The notes: a model not told the origin generated them from the sequence alone. A DNA stretch of 64,000 bases from an uncultured Alphaproteobacteria bacterium (GCA_937919435.1 CALFRR010000046.1:6168-70167); one strand, 5' to 3'. Counted from the stretch's first letter, positions 9,050 through 17,792 are shown. Translations and numbers: made by a program.

Positions 9050-9192
9050 GAATGTCACCCGGTCGGACGGCGCCACCGGTCGCGGCGGATTCGTTGTCCG
9101 CGACTGTAGAACGAGCCGCCGGCCGGAGGGAATCGCTTTTCGAAACCGGGTCGTCCGCCTCCCCTGCGCCCGCGTTCTCGGAGCGTGTGGCG

Positions 9193-11037
9193 ATGGGCGA
9201 CGAGACGACTCTGTCGCGGACGGATCCCGGGAGGCCCCGGGCAGGACCGCGATCTCCTGCGATGTCCGCCGAGGCGGCCCACTGGCGCGCCGTCGCCGAC
9301 GGTCTCGGTGTCGGCTTCGTCGACGCGATCCGGGTCGGTCCGCTCGCCGAGACGGCTCCCCTGCCGCCGCCGGAGGTCTTCGCCGCCGTCGACCGGCTGA
9401 TGGTCGATCGCCCGGAGGGCGGCGGCATTCTGATCGCCGCGCCCGCCCCCGAGGTGATCGCCGCCACGCGTGCGCATCTCGACCGGATGCCGGAGTTGCG
9501 CGACCGGCTGTTCGTCGCGACGCCGCGCACCATCCGCGGCGCGCTCCTCGCCCGCTGGGCCCCCGGTCTGACCCACGCCGCGCGCGACAGCGTCGCCGAC
9601 GTCGATCCGTCGTTCTCCGCCCGCCGGGTCGGCGAGCCCTGGCAGGTCGTCGTGATCCTGCTGGTGGTGTCGACCTGGCTGACCGCCGCCTTCGACGGCT
9701 CCGATTCCCTGGTTGCCGTCTGGACGGCGCTGTTCCTCGCCATCGGCTTCGCCCGGGCGGTGGTCGCCGGCGACGTGCCGCAGCCGGTGCGTCCGCCGCC
9801 GGTCGCCGACGAGGATCTGCCGAGCTTCGCCGTGCTGGTGCCGGTCCATCGCGAAGCGGTGGTGATCGGCGATCTCGTCGCCGCCCTCGGCCGGATCGAC
9901 TATCCCGCCGATCGCCTCGCGCTGCGTCTGGTGGTGGAGGCGGACGACGCCGAGACCGTCGCCGCCGCCGAGGCGGCGATCGCCGGAACCGCGATCGAGG
10001 CGGTGGTGGTGCCGCCGTCCGAACCACGGACCAAACCGAAGGCGCTGGACTTCGCGCTGCGCACCGTCGATGCCGAGTTCGTCAGCGTCTTCGATGCCGA
10101 GGATCGCCCGGCGCCGGATCAACTGCGGCGCGCCGCCGCCGCCTTCCGGTCCGAGCCGTCCGATCTGGCGGTGGTCCAGGCGGCGCTGGAGATCGATCAC
10201 GTCGACACCGACCGGCCGTGGCTGGTGCGTCAGTTCGAGATGGAATACGCCATGCTCTTCCACGGGCTGCTGCCGTGGCTGGCGATCCGGTCGTTGTTTC
10301 TGCCGCTCGGCGGCACCTCCAACCACTTCCGCCGATCGGCGCTGGTGGCGGTCGGCGGCTGGGATCCGCACAACGTCACCGAGGACGTCGACGTGGCCCT
10401 GCGGCTGGCCCGCGCCGGCCATCGGCTCGGCATCGTCGCCTCGGCGACCGACGAAGAGGCGCCGGCCGACCGGCGGCGCTGGATCGCCCAGCGGATCCGT
10501 TGGCAGAAGGGGTGGATGCAGACCTGGCTGGTCCACATGCGCCGGCCGGCGCGGCTCCATCGGGAACTCGGCTTCGGCGGTTCGCTCGCCTTCCATCTGG
10601 TGGTCGGCGGCCAGATCGCCACGGCGTTCGCCTATCTGCCGAGTCTGGTGGTGATCGTCCTGCATGCCTGCGGCCTGTCGCCGCTGTTCGGCGACCGCAC
10701 CTTCGCGGGCGATCTGGTTCTGGTCGCCGGGTTGTTCGCCCATGCGATCGGGGTGATCGGCGGCGTCGCCCTGGCGCACGAGACCGGGCGGCGGATCGGC
10801 CGGCCCGCCCGGATCGTCGATCTCGTCACCATGCCGGTCTACTGGGGGATGATCTCCTGGGCGGCGTGGTGGGGCCTGCACGAACTGGTCGTCGCGCCCC
10901 ATCGGTGGAACAAGACCTCGCACGGCCACGTCGCCCGTCGGGACGGCGGACGGACCTCGTCGAGCGAGAACCGGACATCTGCCTCTTGCGCGATCCCCGC
11001 CGACGAGGCTATTGGTGTGACCGCCGAGCGGGCGTAG
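9193..11037 (+). CDS. Membrane family-2 glycosyltransferase
   Basis: Processive-type GT2 enzyme. An N-terminal region of about 150 residues precedes a TM pair at about residues 155-195. The GT domain has LVPVHREAVVIGDL, FDAEDRPAPD (DxD-like metal site), TEDVDVALRLARAG (catalytic Asp) and QRIRWQKGWMQT (QxxRW). Three or four TM segments follow. Other starts are 9052 and 9262; 9193 has GGAGCG upstream. The acceptor is unknown, possibly surface polysaccharide. The stop codon TAG lies inside the 5' end of the tRNA-Gly gene. Confidence 0.85.
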   Translation: MGDETTLSRTDPGRPRAGPRSPAMSAEAAHWRAVADGLGVGFVDAIRVGPLAETAPLPPPEVFAAVDRLMVDRPEGGGILIAAPAPEVIAATRAHLDRMPELRDRLFVATPRTIRGALLARWAPGLTHAARDSVADVDPSFSARRVGEPWQVVVILLVVSTWLTAAFDGSDSLVAVWTALFLAIGFARAVVAGDVPQPVRPPPVADEDLPSFAVLVPVHREAVVIGDLVAALGRIDYPADRLALRLVVEADDAETVAAAEAAIAGTAIEAVVVPPSEPRTKPKALDFALRTVDAEFVSVFDAEDRPAPDQLRRAAAAFRSEPSDLAVVQAALEIDHVDTDRPWLVRQFEMEYAMLFHGLLPWLAIRSLFLPLGGTSNHFRRSALVAVGGWDPHNVTEDVDVALRLARAGHRLGIVASATDEEAPADRRRWIAQRIRWQKGWMQTWLVHMRRPARLHRELGFGGSLAFHLVVGGQIATAFAYLPSLVVIVLHACGLSPLFGDRTFAGDLVLVAGLFAHAIGVIGGVALAHETGRRIGRPARIVDLVTMPVYWGMISWAAWWGLHELVVAPHRWNKTSHGHVARRDGGRTSSSENRTSASCAIPADEAIGVTAERA

Positions 11038-11102
11038 TTCAGAGGTAGAACGTCAGCTTCCCAAGCTGAATGTCGTGGGTTCGATTCCCATCGCCCGCTC
11101 CA
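11028..11102 (+). tRNA. tRNA-Gly (anticodon CCC), prophage attachment target
   Basis: A full cloverleaf can be folded: acceptor stem GCGGGCG/CGCCCGC, D arm GTTCAGAGGTAGAAC, anticodon stem TCAGC/GCTGA with loop TTCCCAA (anticodon CCC), T arm GTGGG-TTCGATT-CCCAT, and encoded CCA. The first 10 bases overlap the end of the glycosyltransferase gene. The 3' 45 bases recur at 63751-63795, marking prophage integration; this copy is the intact tRNA. Confidence 0.96.
11058..11102 (+). repeat. attL core (45-bp direct repeat, inside tRNA-Gly)
   Basis: Identical over 45 bp to 63751-63795; the match stops exactly at both ends (C versus G before it, A versus G after it). It covers the anticodon loop, T arm and CCA end of tRNA-Gly, so integration preserves a working tRNA at this junction. 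Confidence 0.95.
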
Positions 11103-11202
11103 AAAATCTCCATATTTTCAAATGGTTTGCACGTCTGGCGCTTTGGCTCCGGCAGAACGAGACGGGAACATATGACGCTGAAATGGACCTTTCGGGGCAA
11201 TG

Positions 11203-11222
11203 AGTCCCGAAAAAGTCCCGAA
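11203..11222 (+). repeat. Left pair of candidate integrase arm-type sites
   Basis: Two copies of AGTCCCGAA (11203-11211, 11214-11222) are spaced 11 bp apart, 100 bp inside attL. A matching pair with the same 11-bp spacing lies at 63665-63684 near attR, in the same orientation. The rest of the 127-bp stretch 11103-11229 shows no gene. Confidence 0.6.
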
Positions 11223-11229
11223 GAATGTT

Positions 11230-11436
11230 CTATCTGCGTTCTTGTCCGCCGATCCATCGGGCGACGTCGCCCACCAGCGCCGCCGCTTGATCCGCCGACA
11301 ACACCAGCCGCGTCATCGCACCACGGTCGTCGATCGTCGTGAGGATCAGCCGTCCGGCGACGACGCCGAACCCGGGCGCCATCGCCGCCGAACGCGCCGG
11401 AACGAGATCATCGATCGTCGGTCCAATCTCGGCCAT
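11230..11436 (-). CDS. Small phage protein, unknown function
   Basis: A 68-aa acidic/hydrophobic protein, the last gene of the leftward late operon before attL. No family recognised. Residues 20-40 look like beta strands (GFGVVAGRLILTTI) and residues 44-62 an amphipathic helix (RLVLSADQAAALVGDVARWI). The N-terminus overlaps the preceding gene by 29 nt. It could belong to the lysis cassette by position only. Confidence 0.5.
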   Translation of the reverse strand: MAEIGPTIDDLVPARSAAMAPGFGVVAGRLILTTIDDRGAMTRLVLSADQAAALVGDVARWIGGQERR

Positions 11437-11602
11437 TCGCCACCCTCCGGAAGTTCGGCATCTGCTCGGCGATGCCGGCGAGCGCCGTGGCGAGGATCAC
11501 CGCCGTACCCCAGACGGGATCGTCAAATCCCGCGTCCATCGCCGCTCGGTGTGCCTCGCGCAACAGGCCGTCTCTGCTCAGCGGTTGGTCGTCGTGCGAC
11601 AT
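11408..11602 (-). CDS. Small phage protein, unknown function
   Basis: A 64-aa protein beginning MSHDDQPLSRDGLLREAH. The start at 11602 sits one base after the stop of the upstream gene; an in-frame ATG four codons earlier (11614) is possible. It has a predicted helix with GTAVILATALAGIAEQM but is probably not membrane-spanning. Overlaps and strand place it in the lysis-end operon. No function assigned. Confidence 0.5.
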   Translation of the reverse strand: MSHDDQPLSRDGLLREAHRAAMDAGFDDPVWGTAVILATALAGIAEQMPNFRRVANGRDWTDDR

Positions 11603-11603
11603 G

Positions 11604-11858
11604 TCAATGCCCACCTCCCTTGACCGCCATCCAGGCCGCGCCGGCGAGCGCCGTCAGAACGATGGTCACGAGGGCCAGCAGCCCCTTGCGCTTCACCTCT
11701 TCGGCGCTCTCCCGCCATTCGCGCAGCCACGCGAAATCTTTCTGCATGACGAGGGGATCGGCGGCGTCGATCCCGATCGAGGTCAGGGTCGCATGGACCG
11801 TCGCGGTGATCATGTCCCGCAGCTCCGTTTCGGTCAGGGCGATCGTCTTCTCTTCCAT
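11604..11858 (-). CDS. Small single-TM protein of the lysis region (DUF6127-like, possible holin accessory)
   Basis: 84 aa: a soluble helical N-terminus (about residues 8-58, including DFAWLREWRESAEEVKRKG) and one C-terminal TM segment (LLALVTIVLTALAGAAWMAV) ending in a short Gly/His tail. This layout matches small phage proteins annotated as DUF6127 near lysis genes. It may act as a holin or pinholin partner; its position next to the spanin and endolysin genes is the main support. Confidence 0.55.
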   Translation of the reverse strand: MEEKTIALTETELRDMITATVHATLTSIGIDAADPLVMQKDFAWLREWRESAEEVKRKGLLALVTIVLTALAGAAWMAVKGGGH

Positions 11859-11877
11859 GCCGTGTCTCCCGGACCAG

Positions 11878-12162
11878 TCACCGATTCCCGGACAGGCGGG
11901 CGTCCCGCCTCTCGATGATGTCGATCGCCGCGCGCTTGGTCGCCGCGCACCACGGGTAATTCGTCTCGTACCAGGCGATCAGATTTCTCGTCGCCGTCTC
12001 GCTGAGGCCGACGCGATCACCCGCAACCGGGATCTCCGGCTCGTCCGGGCACGGCCGCGTGAGCGAGAGATCGAGCGGTGCGGTCGACGGCGGCACGGCG
12101 ACGACGCCGCAGGCGGCGAGGACCGGAGCGATGGCCACGGCGATGGTGACGACGGATCTCAT
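11878..12162 (-). CDS. Rz1-like outer-membrane lipoprotein spanin
   Basis: 94 aa with a lipoprotein signal (hydrophobic core VVTIAVAIAPVLAAC; lipobox Cys at residue 18). The mature part starts Pro-rich, as in o-spanins, then has a Cys-containing region (RPCPDEPEIP, YPWCAAT). It overlaps the upstream coiled-coil membrane protein by ATGA. That pairing is the spanin two-gene arrangement that fuses inner and outer membranes at lysis. The mature region is longer than classic Rz1. Confidence 0.65.
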   Translation of the reverse strand: MRSVVTIAVAIAPVLAACGVVAVPPSTAPLDLSLTRPCPDEPEIPVAGDRVGLSETATRNLIAWYETNYPWCAATKRAAIDIIERRDARLSGNR

Positions 12163-12647
12163 CGGCCCGACCTCCCTGCTCTGAGCGCCCGAACGGACGA
12201 CGGAGACAGACCGCCGCCGTAGCCGGTCGGCGGCGGCGGATTGTCCGGCGGTAGTGCGGCGAGCGCATCGGCGAGCCGTCGCTCGGCTGCCTCGCGGGCC
12301 GCGTCGGCGGTCGTCGCCGCTGCTCGCGCCTCGGTCAGTGCGTCGCCGACGATCACCCGTTGTCGCTCGGTCTCGGCCGCGGTCGCAGCGGCGACACGCG
12401 CTTCGCAGGCCCCGTCCGCCGCCGCCCATACGGCGAGCGCCGCCGCACTACAGGCGCAGCCGATGGTCCCGAGGCGGATGATTTCGGCGGCGATCGTCCC
12501 GCCCGGCTGGCGGGCCACGATCAGCGACCAGACCCAGAGGCCGAGCGACCCGGCGGCGGCGACCGGCCAGAGGGGGGAGATCAGAGACACGAGGTCGCCC
12601 CACGAATGGGGGACGACCGACCAGATGAGAGAGATCAACCAGGACAT
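12159..12647 (-). CDS. Rz-like inner-membrane spanin candidate
   Basis: 162 aa with N-terminal hydrophobic segments (LISLIWSVVPHSW, PLWPVAAAGSLGLWVWSLIVA, then GTIGCACSAAALAVWAAA) and an Ala/Glu/Arg-rich coiled-coil-like stretch at about residues 85-135, ending in a Pro/Gly tail. The order TM then coiled coil matches an i-spanin, though more TMs than usual are present. A GTG start at 12653 (GTGA overlap with the preceding gene) is an alternative. The o-spanin-like gene overlaps its 3' end. Confidence 0.6.
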   Translation of the reverse strand: MSWLISLIWSVVPHSWGDLVSLISPLWPVAAAGSLGLWVWSLIVARQPGGTIAAEIIRLGTIGCACSAAALAVWAAADGACEARVAAATAAETERQRVIVGDALTEARAAATTADAAREAAERRLADALAALPPDNPPPPTGYGGGLSPSSVRALRAGRSGR

Positions 12648-12649
12648 GG

Positions 12650-12913
12650 TCACCCCCTCTCGTCCGGGGCTGGCGGCCCGAGCGGCGAAGGATCGACTCG
12701 CCCATGGATCATCTTGTTGCGGTCGTCCCATGCGGCGCCGAACACATAGGATCCGACGACGCCGCCTGCGAGCAGACCGAGTACCTGGACGATATCGCGC
12801 TCGAGGGCAGTGTCCTTGCCCCATATGGTCAAGTAGGCGATTGCCCAGGCGCAGAAGAGGAGAACTCCGAACACCACCCATCGGCGATAGAACCAAGAGG
12901 TTTCAGCGAACAC
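12650..12913 (-). CDS. Holin-like two-TM protein
   Basis: 87 aa with two TM segments (VVFGVLLFCAWAIAYLTIWG at about residues 12-31 and VLGLLAGGVVGSYVFGAAW at about 43-61) and a polar C-terminus. Size, topology and position between endolysin and spanin genes point to a holin. The GTG start at 12913 follows a GGAG; an ATG at 12943 would add 10 residues. Confidence 0.6.
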   Translation of the reverse strand: MFAETSWFYRRWVVFGVLLFCAWAIAYLTIWGKDTALERDIVQVLGLLAGGVVGSYVFGAAWDDRNKMIHGRVDPSPLGPPAPDERG

Positions 12914-12964
12914 CGCAATCTCCACGGAATGTGGCCGCCGCACGTTATGCGGCGGCCTTGGTCG

Positions 12965-13240
12965 TCACTTCGGGGCGGGGATGAAGTCGACGTAGAAGGT
13001 GTCGCCGACCTCGAACGTGCCGACGAGGTCCGGATTGGCGATGTGCATGCTGAAGGTCACCGACGGCGACCAGCGGGCGAAGGAGTTGTTCTCGTCGCTG
13101 CCGTCTTCGGGATAGGCGCCGCTCTTGGCGACACCGAAGAGCGTGAGCGCCTCGGTCGGATTGCCGTCGTGTTGCGGGTTACCGGGGATGATCGCGCCCA
13201 CGCGAACCTTCGCGCGCATCTTCCGTTCGGTTTCGGACAT
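12965..13240 (-). CDS. Phage hypothetical protein
   Basis: A 91-aa soluble protein beginning MSETERKMRAKVRVGAI with mostly beta-prone sequence (TFSMHIANPDLVGTFEVGDTFYV). It lies between the endolysin and holin-like genes. The start at 13240 has a GGAAAGGAAG site upstream. No function recognised. Confidence 0.55.
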   Translation of the reverse strand: MSETERKMRAKVRVGAIIPGNPQHDGNPTEALTLFGVAKSGAYPEDGSDENNSFARWSPSVTFSMHIANPDLVGTFEVGDTFYVDFIPAPK

Positions 13241-13296
13241 CGGGGCTTCCTTTCCTGTTCCCGGGATCCGCCGGGTCGGGTCGAGGGTGGCGGCGA

Positions 13297-14130
13297 TCAC
13301 GCCACGCCAATGGCCGCGGCGATTGCCACCCAGGTCTTCGGCCCCGCGACGCCGTCTGAGTCGAGGCCGTGCGCTGCCTGGAACCGCGCAACCGCGGCGC
13401 GCGTCGCAGGGCCGGCGGCGCCGTCGACATCGAGTGGACCGAAGCCGAGCACGTTGAGCGAGCGCTGCAGTTGCATCGTCGACCGGTCGGGCGGCACCGC
13501 GAGACCAGCAGCGAGCGCGGGCGGCGTCGATGCACCGAGCACCGCCGCCTTGAAGGCGGTCATGTCCCAGGCCGGTCCCGGGTCGACCTTGCGCGACGGA
13601 GCGATGTCGTCGTGGCCGACGATGTCTTCGAAGCCGAAGGTGGAGTGCAGCGCTCGGGCGAGGGCGACGACGGCCTCAACCTGTGCCGGCGGATAGGTGT
13701 GCCACGGCCGAGGGCCGCCGCCGTTCTTGTGGCGGGCGACGAGCACGCGATCGTCGGGGATCGGCCTGCCATAGGCGGTGTAGCGGCCCGGCTCACCGTC
13801 GATCGCATCCCCGAGGTTCGCGATCTCGATGCCGATCGAAACGGGATTGAGCGAACTGACGACGTCGCGCCACGACGACTTGCCCGCGTGCCATGCGACC
13901 CGATCGAGTGGCACGAGCTGAGTGATCGTACCGCCCTCGCCGACGACGAAGTGAGCGGAAACACCACCGGGCGTGGTGAGAGTTTCGATCGCGCCGGCCT
14001 CGCCGCCGGCGGTGAAGTGAACCACGAGGAAGCGCGGACGGCAGGGGCCTCCGACGTTGGGGCTGGGAATCTGACGCACGGGAGCGCCATCGGCGAGCAG
14101 GCGCCCGCCGGAGACAGAGTATCCGGTCAT
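13297..14130 (-). CDS. Endolysin: N-acetylmuramoyl-L-alanine amidase with peptidoglycan-binding domain
   Basis: 277 aa. An Amidase_2 domain occupies about residues 25-185, with zinc-ligand motifs LVVHFTAGGE (His at about 38), HAGKSSWR and GHDDIAPSRKVDPGPAWD. A C-terminal peptidoglycan-binding type 1 domain follows (about 205-272; LQRSLNVLGF, VDGAAGPATRAAVARF). There is no signal peptide, so release would depend on the holin. The modular layout is typical of phages of alphaproteobacteria. Confidence 0.88.
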   Translation of the reverse strand: MTGYSVSGGRLLADGAPVRQIPSPNVGGPCRPRFLVVHFTAGGEAGAIETLTTPGGVSAHFVVGEGGTITQLVPLDRVAWHAGKSSWRDVVSSLNPVSIGIEIANLGDAIDGEPGRYTAYGRPIPDDRVLVARHKNGGGPRPWHTYPPAQVEAVVALARALHSTFGFEDIVGHDDIAPSRKVDPGPAWDMTAFKAAVLGASTPPALAAGLAVPPDRSTMQLQRSLNVLGFGPLDVDGAAGPATRAAVARFQAAHGLDSDGVAGPKTWVAIAAAIGVA

Positions 14131-14160
14131 GATTGCCTCGTTGCACGAGCGTGGGGGGGG

Positions 14161-16257
14161 TCAGGCGACCGCCAGCGCCGCGGTCTGAACCGACGCTGAC
14201 GAACCGCCGCCGTTGTCGTTGGCGCCGTTGTGGCGGATCGCGAGGGTGTGGCCGCTGTCGGCGGCGACCACGGTGTAGCCGGTCGCGGACGCGCTCGCGG
14301 TGGCCTGCGTCACGTCGCCGACGTCCGTCGTCGCGTCGCGCATCACGTCGTAGGTTCGGGTGATGCCGCCGCCGAAGAACGTGGCGAACGACGACCCGAG
14401 CGCGAGCGTCCCACCGACGGCGAGAGTGCCGGAGGTCGGCGTGGTGGTGGGCAGAGCCGCCAGCAGCGGGCGACCGACGGTGAACACCTGAGAGGCGTTG
14501 ACCACGGGTCCATAGGACGTCGCCTCGGTGTCGACAAGGTTGATCCAGGCGACGCGGATCTCGATGTCGACCGCGCCTTGCAGGCCACGGCAGATGAGAT
14601 CGACGTTGGCGATGAGCGACTGGACGCTCAACATCTTCGACGGAATCGCCAGCACGCCGGCGAACCGTTTGCCGTTGTTCCACGACCCCTGCGCCGCCGA
14701 GTAGGTGGTGCCCCACGCCTGACTGACGCCGGCATTTCCTTGCAAGGACGCGAGCCCCACCGGGTCGCCGCCGGTCGAACTCCCGATCTCGACGAGCGCA
14801 TAGGCACCGACCCCGTGCCCGATCGTGGCGAGCCCGGCCGGCAGACCGGAGGTGGCGAACCGCCACTGGATGTTTCCGGTCGACGTGGGATCGGCCGTGA
14901 CGGTGCCACTGATGTTGAGGATCCGACACGGCACCGCCGGTCGATCCCTCAGGTACCCGGACGACTGTGTGACCGTAGCCCCGGACGTCGAGTTGGTGAT
15001 CGTCCCCGCCGACGGAAGCGCCCAGTTGGCATTGAGGTTGCCGGCGACCTGACCGTCGGCTCCGAAGATCTCGTCGGTGACGAACTGTGCCTTGATGTAG
15101 GCGCCGATCGCCTCACCGAACGATTTCGCGCTCTTGGCGGTGTTCGGGTGGGTCGCATCGGAGGACTGCGTCGCGTCCTGCGGATTGAATGCCGCCGACA
15201 GATCCATGATGACGACATCGGTCGCCGCGCGACTGTCGAGACCGGCGTTGTAGGCCGTCGCAGCCGCCGCCTTGGACCCGATCGCCGAGTTGGTCGCGAC
15301 CTGTTTCGGGATCAGAATCCGCTTGACGCCGGACGCCCGCGCCAGCGCGATCACCTGATCGACGCGAGCGAGCAGCACCGCGCCGCCGGCCGCATCGGCG
15401 GTCACCGCCGCATCGGCGAGGTCGTTCTCGATGTTCATGACGACGACGAGGCCGGGGCGGATCGCGTCGATCGCCGACCATCGGTCGATCAGATGCGTCA
15501 GCCGGTCCCCACCACGAGCTTGCCGGAGGCCGAGCGTCGGTCGTCCTCGTCCTCCGGCCGCTGCCCAGGCATAGGGGACATAGTCGATCGCGTTGGTCTG
15601 GGCGCCGTAGCTGTTGTCGGCGAAAACGATGCGCTCGGTGAGTGCCAGCCGCGCCGACGCGACCGTCACCGTCATCGCCAGAGTGCGCCCGGCGCTCGTG
15701 GTCAGCGTCACACCGATCGATCCGGCCGACGCCGCCGACAGGCCGACGACCAGCGTCGACCCGGAGCCGGCGATGGCCAACCGGCCATCGTTCGGCGAGA
15801 GCGAGGTGACGACCTCGGACGCACCGGCGTCGAGACCGGTGAACGTTGCGACGAGGGTTCCCGCCGCTGCTCCCTCCGCGATCGATGCGGTCGTCGGGCC
15901 GAGCGTCCCCTCGAGGACGTTGACGACCGAGATCGTGAACGTCGCGGAGATGGTGTCGGTGCCGTTCGTCGCCTGAATGCCCACCGAGTGCGACGTCGCG
16001 GTCTCGTAGTCGAGCAGGGCCGACAGAACGAGGTTTCCCCCGGAGACCGTGAACTTGTTCGACGGGTCGGACGTCTCGGTGAACGTCCACGAACCCGTCC
16101 CGTTGATCACGGACAGGGTCCCGATGGTCGTCCCGATGGTCGCATCCTCTCCGACGCTCGCCGCGGAGAGCTGGATCGACGGAGCCGGCGGAGCGACGAC
16201 GCGACGACGAGCCGTCCCGCCCGGGCGCCCGACGGCGCCGATCTGTCCGATGGACAT
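14161..16257 (-). CDS. Tail-associated protein with cadherin-like N-terminus and SGNH hydrolase-like domain
   Basis: 698 aa. Residues about 27-115 form a cadherin-like repeat (DYETATSHSVGIQATNG). A region at about 205-390 shows SGNH blocks: VFADNSYG (Ser about 216), MNIENDL (Asn about 278) and DATHPN (Asp about 367, His about 370). A beta-rich C-terminus follows. SGNH domains in phage fibres can deacetylate cell-surface glycans. It lies between the tail D gene cluster and the endolysin. Block I is divergent (ADNS rather than GDS), so activity is uncertain. Confidence 0.65.
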   Translation of the reverse strand: MSIGQIGAVGRPGGTARRRVVAPPAPSIQLSAASVGEDATIGTTIGTLSVINGTGSWTFTETSDPSNKFTVSGGNLVLSALLDYETATSHSVGIQATNGTDTISATFTISVVNVLEGTLGPTTASIAEGAAAGTLVATFTGLDAGASEVVTSLSPNDGRLAIAGSGSTLVVGLSAASAGSIGVTLTTSAGRTLAMTVTVASARLALTERIVFADNSYGAQTNAIDYVPYAWAAAGGRGRPTLGLRQARGGDRLTHLIDRWSAIDAIRPGLVVVMNIENDLADAAVTADAAGGAVLLARVDQVIALARASGVKRILIPKQVATNSAIGSKAAAATAYNAGLDSRAATDVVIMDLSAAFNPQDATQSSDATHPNTAKSAKSFGEAIGAYIKAQFVTDEIFGADGQVAGNLNANWALPSAGTITNSTSGATVTQSSGYLRDRPAVPCRILNISGTVTADPTSTGNIQWRFATSGLPAGLATIGHGVGAYALVEIGSSTGGDPVGLASLQGNAGVSQAWGTTYSAAQGSWNNGKRFAGVLAIPSKMLSVQSLIANVDLICRGLQGAVDIEIRVAWINLVDTEATSYGPVVNASQVFTVGRPLLAALPTTTPTSGTLAVGGTLALGSSFATFFGGGITRTYDVMRDATTDVGDVTQATASASATGYTVVAADSGHTLAIRHNGANDNGGGSSASVQTAALAVA

Positions 16258-16268
16258 GCGGGATCTCC

Positions 16269-16661
16269 TCAGGCGACCGGAGTGACGCGGAGAAAGCCGT
16301 CGGCCGCGTCCCGAATGACCGCATAGTGGGTCACCCCGGACGGAACCCGCAGGTGGAAGCGCTCGCCCGCGAACAGGCGCAGTGCCGGCGCATCGGAGGC
16401 CGCGACCACGACGGTCGAATCGCCGAACCGGATGTGGCAGTCGGCCGAGGCCGTGAGCATGATCTCGCGCTGAGCGCCGATCATCCCGAGCGCCGAGCGG
16501 GTGCTCGCCGACCCCACCGCCGTCCGGGTGGCTGCATCGAAATTGTAGAGCCGAGTGCCGGCCGCCAGGAGGTCGGAGGTCGGGACGGTGTCGGTCGCGG
16601 AAATCGGCGTGCCGTCGGCCTGCACGAGCATGACGGCCAGCCCGAGCGTCTTGTCGGTCAT
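16269..16661 (-). CDS. Phage hypothetical protein, tail/fibre region
   Basis: A 130-aa beta-rich protein (REIMLTASADCHIRFGDSTVVV, FHLRVPSG, HYAVIRDA). The layout resembles small jelly-roll-like accessory proteins found beside fibre genes. It sits between gpD and the SGNH protein with short gaps. No function assigned. Confidence 0.5.
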   Translation of the reverse strand: MTDKTLGLAVMLVQADGTPISATDTVPTSDLLAAGTRLYNFDAATRTAVGSASTRSALGMIGAQREIMLTASADCHIRFGDSTVVVAASDAPALRLFAGERFHLRVPSGVTHYAVIRDAADGFLRVTPVA

Positions 16662-16685
16662 CGGGAACCCTTTCGCTGTGTCGGG

Positions 16686-17792
16686 TCAGGCGACCGACGA
16701 GGCCGGAACGGCGCCGGCTTCCGCCGGCCCGCTCGACGTCTTGGTCGCCGTCGTCTTCTTGCGCGTGTCCTTGCCGGCGGTGCCGGACGGCCGCACGAGT
16801 TCGAATTCGCTGCTCGACCCGCCGCCGCGTTCGGCCTTGTGGGTCGCCTCCTTGACGGTATAGGCACCGTCGACCCCGGGGCGGGCGTTGACGATGGAGG
16901 CCGGAGCCCCGACCGAGACGTCGTCACGGAAATCGCTCTTGACCGCCATCTGGCCCTTGTCGTGGGCCGCCTGGTCCTTCCGGCCCTTCGCCCGGCCCTT
17001 CGCCCGCCCGGCGTCGGCCTGCGGATATCGCCCATGGGCGACCGAAGGCGGCGCACCGTCGACCGGATCGACCTCGACCTCTTCGGCCTTCCATTTGCCT
17101 TCCTTGCGATCGAACCAGCGTACCTTGGCCTTGGTCCGGCTGGCGCCGCCGGTGAACGGCTTGCCCTTGACGCTTTCGACCGTACCGGCCCGGCAATCGA
17201 ACACGACCGGCGGCAGCGCGGTACCCGAGGCCGAAGCGCCGGCGCCGCGCTCGGCGAGCACCGCCTTGTCGCCGCGAATCCGGAAGACGCCGCCGAGTTC
17301 GTCGGCGAGCCGCCGGCCGACCGCCATGAACGAGGCTCCGGACGGCGACCACCAGTCTCGGGCGATCGAGGCGAAGGCCGGTGCCACCACCACCGAGACG
17401 ATGCCGGCCTGTTTGCCGGCCTTGCCCAGGAAGTCGCCGAGCGTGCCGCCGTCCTGGTGCCAGCGCTGCTGATCCTTCACCGGCCCACGGCTGTCGTGGG
17501 CCGTGCAGTGCACGCTGAAACTCCGGCCGGCGCCGCGAGTGAAGCTCCATTCCGGCTCTTCGGTGAATCCGACGAACCGGCGGGCGCCCAGCGCGATCAC
17601 GACCGAGGCTCCGGCACGCGGCAGCAACAGGGTGCCGCCGGTGTCGTCGAGTTCGAGGTCGGCGGTGTCGCCGCCGTCCCCCTCCTTTTCGTGGATCTCG
17701 ATCGAGCGCAGCCAGTCGTTCCACGCCGACGAGACGTCGCGGCCGTCGACCGAGACCGACCATTCGACCTTCCAGGGCATGGGTGACCTCAC
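16686..17792 (-). CDS. Baseplate hub protein (P2 gpD / late control D family)
   Basis: 368 aa; forms the tail hub under the tape measure in P2-like phages. The family pattern is visible: N-terminal WSVSVDGRDVSSAWNDWL, LELDDTGGTLLLP, EEPEWSFTRGAGRSF, and a Lys/Ala-rich stretch with DFRDDVSVGAPA and DGAYTVKEATHKAERGG near the C-terminus. It overlaps gpX by ATGA, as expected for X-D in P2. Confidence 0.85.
   Translation of the reverse strand: MRSPMPWKVEWSVSVDGRDVSSAWNDWLRSIEIHEKEGDGGDTADLELDDTGGTLLLPRAGASVVIALGARRFVGFTEEPEWSFTRGAGRSFSVHCTAHDSRGPVKDQQRWHQDGGTLGDFLGKAGKQAGIVSVVVAPAFASIARDWWSPSGASFMAVGRRLADELGGVFRIRGDKAVLAERGAGASASGTALPPVVFDCRAGTVESVKGKPFTGGASRTKAKVRWFDRKEGKWKAEEVEVDPVDGAPPSVAHGRYPQADAGRAKGRAKGRKDQAAHDKGQMAVKSDFRDDVSVGAPASIVNARPGVDGAYTVKEATHKAERGGGSSSEFELVRPSGTAGKDTRKKTTATKTSSGPAEAGAVPASSVA

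Noticed and set aside
11028..11102. Disruption of the tRNA by the prophage
   Set aside because: The 45-bp core restores the 3' half, so the tRNA sequence is complete and foldable.
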